Positions 6,222-8,546 of a DNA stretch of 8,546 bases are shown one piece after another (positions within the stretch are counted from its first letter, which is position 1; each line of letters starts with the position of its first letter). The stretch lies in NCBI GenBank assembly GCA_964371835.1, contig CAYJOP010000087.1, positions 1 through 8,546 of the forward strand, in the 5' to 3' direction. Source of the DNA: CAYJAD01 sp964371835 (GTDB lineage: Bacteria > Desulfobacterota > Desulfovibrionia > Desulfovibrionales > Desulfovibrionaceae). A program made the position numbers and the translations under genes. The notes beneath the pieces were generated by a model, which was given only the letters and a program-made list of their open reading frames with translations, did no database searches and was not told the DNA's origin.

Positions 6222-8186
6222 CTAAACACGAGCATTTAACAAAATCATTGCTAAATTTCTAATAAGTTTTGATGTTCGCTGATGCCTAACACCACCTGCA
6301 TAATATACAACATGCATACCCTGTATTATAACTATTCGTAAATTTTTATCATTTAGAGTGCGCTGCATACATTTTTCATTATCCACACTTTCTTGATGAC
6401 ATTCCCATGCTAGGTGTGAGTAATCAGTTACCTGCGGCAATTTAAATGGCTTGCCTACGTTTTTATTTAATAGCACACGGCACAACTTTCTATAAACTCT
6501 AAATAAAAATGAAGGCGTTGTAGGCATTTTTGGTGGGAAAAATATTACTTCAACGAAGGCTTTAATTCCATCTAAAATCGCCTTTGTTTCTTCCTGCTCA
6601 CTATTTTCATGTAAAGATGCTCGCCAGCGCTTTATATTATATTCTATAGGACTTTCCACATCTCCTTGAACTATGCTACAAATTTCTTCTCGAAAATTTT
6701 GTGGAACTCTAGGCCAATATGAAATTGCGTAAAAATTATAGTTAACTGTTTCAGAAAAATTAAAATATGGTACAAACATTTTCCAATGATAATAGCGTAA
6801 GCCATCTTTAAGTTGTGCGAGGCTTGTTACTTTATTTATCAATTCAATAAGTTTTAAGCGAAATGCTTCTTTTGTGGTAGCTATATTAAATGCAGGTGAA
6901 TTATAATAGTGTAAACTTCCAGCCCAGCCCAAAACTGGAATACCTAGCATAGCAGCTTCTGCGCCCATGGCAGTCCACGCAATCAGGACAATATCAGCAA
7001 ACTCTAATAAGTCATAAGTTGAAATGGGGTCTTCAGGCCAAATAATTTTGAAATTTTTGGTGTTTTCAGTAAAAGTTTGCTGCAAAGCCAATAAATGTTC
7101 CGCATAGCCTTTCCTCTTTTTTGCGCCTTCACGCGGATGTACGCGAACTATAAATTGCACAGAATCATTTTGTGCAGCAAACTCCTGTAAGTTTTGCAAC
7201 CATTCAATTTGTGAGTTAAATGCTCTATCATGACCAGGATGAGTATTTGTAATATGCTGCATAGACTCAAGCCCATAGAGCTCTTCTTCACTCGAAGTAC
7301 AAACCAAGCAAATTTTTTTATTGATATCAATATCTAATTCTTCAATTAAAATTTCTAATTCTTTACCTTTATTAGGTGAAAAAATGTGAGAGTTATGACC
7401 ATATGAGCGGAAAAATACATTATCCCAACATTCTTCAACTATTGCTGGAGATATAGGCAAGTGATAATATTGCGGCCAATTTCTATAATGATAAAACATG
7501 GATGTCGCAAAAGTATGCCTATGACAGAAAACTAAATGTCCAGATACACCTTTATGCATTGGAGCTGTAGTGGTTATACAGGGTATTTGCTGCTTCATTG
7601 CTAAAAGCTTAACAGCAGCATAGGAAGAATATTCATTAAAAATCAAAACACTTGCTGGTTTAAATTCTTCAAAAAGCTTTACCGCAATATCAATTGCAGT
7701 AGATGTATTTTTAATATATGTTTCCATAATAAAACGCATATCTATTGGTGTCTGAGCCGAATAAATATACTTGGTTGCTAGGGAAAAATCATATGCAGCC
7801 AAAGTTCCTATAGGGAGGTCTTTGTGTTCTAGTTCAAGTAAGTCACTACTCTCATCAGCTAGTGCACTCACAATAGCTGGGTCAAAATCTGATGTATACC
7901 CCTTAAGATCAAGAGGTATAAAATTATATTCATCACAAACTTCTTGCAATTTTTTTCTACATATAGGGCAAACTATCTTCCGAGCATTTTCCACATCTGC
8001 ATAAGGAATCCTGTGCATATTCATCATGGAGCACATGGTTAAATCACCAGAGCACATTGTAAGAAAGACTTCTTGATTAGGCTTACGAGCAGCGTCCGCC
8101 AAAAGTGCCAGATTACGAATATATGGCTCAATACCTGTCTCAGGCAAAAATATAATTATAGGCTGGTGCATGTCATTTGTGGTCAT
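6222..8186 (-). CDS. Large capsule-synthesis/glycosyltransferase-like (GT-B fold) protein
   Basis: A 654-residue protein with no signal peptide or clear membrane span, probably a cytoplasmic sugar-transfer enzyme or relative. The N-terminal part starts with a Rossmann-like strand and FLPETGIEPY (13-22), followed by a cysteine-rich stretch (C45, C52, C73-x2-C76, C84) that could bind a metal. The middle carries RVHPRE (348-353) and the long block from WPEDP (383) through FADIVLIAWTAMGAEAAM (396-413) to GIPVLGWAGSLHYY (415-428). This is the nucleotide-sugar-binding lobe pattern seen in capsule polysaccharide synthesis (KpsC/KpsS-like) and related GT-B proteins. AGAAGG lies five bases before the ATG at 8186, and a strong promoter is upstream. 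The last 40 residues (about 615-654), with YYAGGVRHQ, look like the first strand, loop and helix of another GT-B domain ended abruptly by TAG. Donor, acceptor and even transferase activity are unproven. Its place next to neuABC suggests a role in building the same glycan. Confidence 0.65.
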   Translation of the reverse strand: MTTNDMHQPIIIFLPETGIEPYIRNLALLADAARKPNQEVFLTMCSGDLTMCSMMNMHRIPYADVENARKIVCPICRKKLQEVCDEYNFIPLDLKGYTSDFDPAIVSALADESSDLLELEHKDLPIGTLAAYDFSLATKYIYSAQTPIDMRFIMETYIKNTSTAIDIAVKLFEEFKPASVLIFNEYSSYAAVKLLAMKQQIPCITTTAPMHKGVSGHLVFCHRHTFATSMFYHYRNWPQYYHLPISPAIVEECWDNVFFRSYGHNSHIFSPNKGKELEILIEELDIDINKKICLVCTSSEEELYGLESMQHITNTHPGHDRAFNSQIEWLQNLQEFAAQNDSVQFIVRVHPREGAKKRKGYAEHLLALQQTFTENTKNFKIIWPEDPISTYDLLEFADIVLIAWTAMGAEAAMLGIPVLGWAGSLHYYNSPAFNIATTKEAFRLKLIELINKVTSLAQLKDGLRYYHWKMFVPYFNFSETVNYNFYAISYWPRVPQNFREEICSIVQGDVESPIEYNIKRWRASLHENSEQEETKAILDGIKAFVEVIFFPPKMPTTPSFLFRVYRKLCRVLLNKNVGKPFKLPQVTDYSHLAWECHQESVDNEKCMQRTLNDKNLRIVIIQGMHVVYYAGGVRHQRTSKLIRNLAMILLNARV

Positions 8187-8191
8187 TGAAA

Positions 8192-8197
8192 CCTTCT
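8192..8197 (-). promoter_or_regulatory. Ribosome binding site of the 654-residue protein
   Basis: AGAAGG on the minus strand, five bases before the ATG at 8186. It is the strongest Shine-Dalgarno match in the window and favours this start over the in-frame Met at residue 6. Confidence 0.75.
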
Positions 8198-8242
8198 CAA
8201 AAAATTAAAAATTGATTATAAAACCATAAAAACAATTAGATA

Positions 8243-8271
8243 ATAATACGATTACCTTCTAGCAATGTCAA
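8243..8271 (-). promoter_or_regulatory. Strong sigma70-type promoter for the 654-residue protein gene
   Basis: A perfect -35 box TTGACA (8266-8271) and TATTAT (8243-8248, five of six matches) are separated by exactly 17 bases on the minus strand. A second TTGACA lies just upstream at 8274-8279, making a direct repeat TTGACATG/TTGACATT. That second copy has no good -10 partner and might bind a regulator. Transcription would start near 8236, about 50 bases before the start codon. Confidence 0.7.
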
Positions 8272-8282
8272 CATGTCAATTG

Positions 8283-8380
8283 ACGCAGATAGAGCAAACT
8301 TATAGCTGTGACATATAAAAAAGCACAATTGATAAATGCGGTGTAAAATACCCAGTTTGCATTGAATTATATATCTGCGT
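8283..8380. repeat. 9-base inverted repeat in the divergent intergenic region
   Basis: ACGCAGATA (8283-8291) is exactly complementary to TATCTGCGT (8372-8380), with 80 bases between. It lies between the two divergent promoters, where paired operator sites are common. The arms are short enough to be chance. I see no gene in 8187-8514. Confidence 0.3.
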
Positions 8381-8423
8381 ATTTCTGACGAATTTTGATT
8401 AAAATATCCCTCAAACTGCTATC

Positions 8424-8453
8424 TTGCCAAGAGCTTATTAGGTGCGTTATAAT
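8424..8453 (+). promoter_or_regulatory. Sigma70-type promoter for the partial plus-strand gene
   Basis: TTGCCA (8424-8429, five of six matches to TTGACA) is followed after 18 bases by a perfect TATAAT (8448-8453). Transcription would start near 8460, about 55 bases before the ATG at 8515. Confidence 0.6.
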
Positions 8454-8514
8454 TGATAAAAGTTATTCAAAATAAAGATGAATGACTAACCAGTTTATTA
8501 AAATCGAGTAAAAT

Positions 8515-8546
8515 ATGAGTAAAGTATTTGTATTGTTTGAAGTATA
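8515..8546 (+). CDS. Start of a plus-strand gene cut by the window edge
   Basis: An ATG at 8515 opens a frame reading MSKVFVLFEV to the end of the window without a stop. Support comes mostly from context: a good plus-strand promoter lies about 60-90 bases upstream, and transcription is divergent from the 654-residue protein gene. The Shine-Dalgarno sequence is weak (GAG at 8505-8507). Ten residues cannot identify a product. The strand-like start faintly recalls small antibiotic-biosynthesis-monooxygenase-type proteins, but I would not assign that. Confidence 0.4.
   Translation, partial: MSKVFVLFEV

Noticed and set aside
249..8512. AATCGAGTAAAA present at 249-260 and 8501-8512, as possible element ends or direct repeats
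   Set aside because: Only about 12 bases, AT-rich, with no transposase or integrase between; chance is the simplest explanation.

Overview
The window is AT-rich and almost entirely coded on the minus strand. It carries a surface-glycan locus centred on nonulosonic (sialic-acid-like) sugar synthesis. Nothing in it fixes the species. The enzyme set, Shine-Dalgarno sites and sigma70-like promoters fit a low-GC Gram-negative bacterium that glycosylates flagella, LPS or capsule, so I leave the lineage open.

Layout, read in the direction of minus-strand transcription (right to left). A partial plus-strand gene begins at 8515 behind its own promoter and leaves the window. A divergent promoter at about 8243-8271 drives a 654-residue GT-B/capsule-synthesis-like protein (8186-6222). 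After about 390 bases of non-coding DNA with a good sigma70-type promoter (5946-5974) comes a tight trio: neuA (5832-5131), neuB (5119-4085) and neuC (4092-2953, overlapping neuB by 8 bases). A further 289-base gap holds an extended -10 promoter and a long leader that can fold. It precedes a polysaccharide pyruvyl transferase family gene (2663-1497) and an N-acetyl sugar amidotransferase of the PseA/WbpG family (1426-314). The left 313 bases are non-coding. They hold a 26-base perfect palindrome inside a terminator-like structure oriented for the minus-strand operon, a G-rich/C-rich hairpin, and three identical 18-base tandem repeats at the very edge.

Working together (inference): NeuC releases a free N-acetylated mannosamine-type sugar from a nucleotide sugar. 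NeuB condenses it with phosphoenolpyruvate to a nine-carbon 2-keto acid, and NeuA activates that as CMP-nonulosonate. The amidotransferase could convert an N-acetyl group into an acetamidino group. The pyruvyl transferase family protein and the large GT-like protein would decorate or build the final glycan. The genes needed to make a 2,4-diamino-type precursor (LegB/LegC/LegH type) are not in the window, so whether the product is sialic, legionaminic or another nonulosonic acid cannot be settled here. I found no mobile element, CRISPR array, tRNA or rRNA, and no clearly new defence or enzymatic system. The most unusual points are the amidotransferase pairing, the base-composition break at neuC, the apparent cut-off domain at the end of the 654-residue protein, and the structured non-coding DNA.
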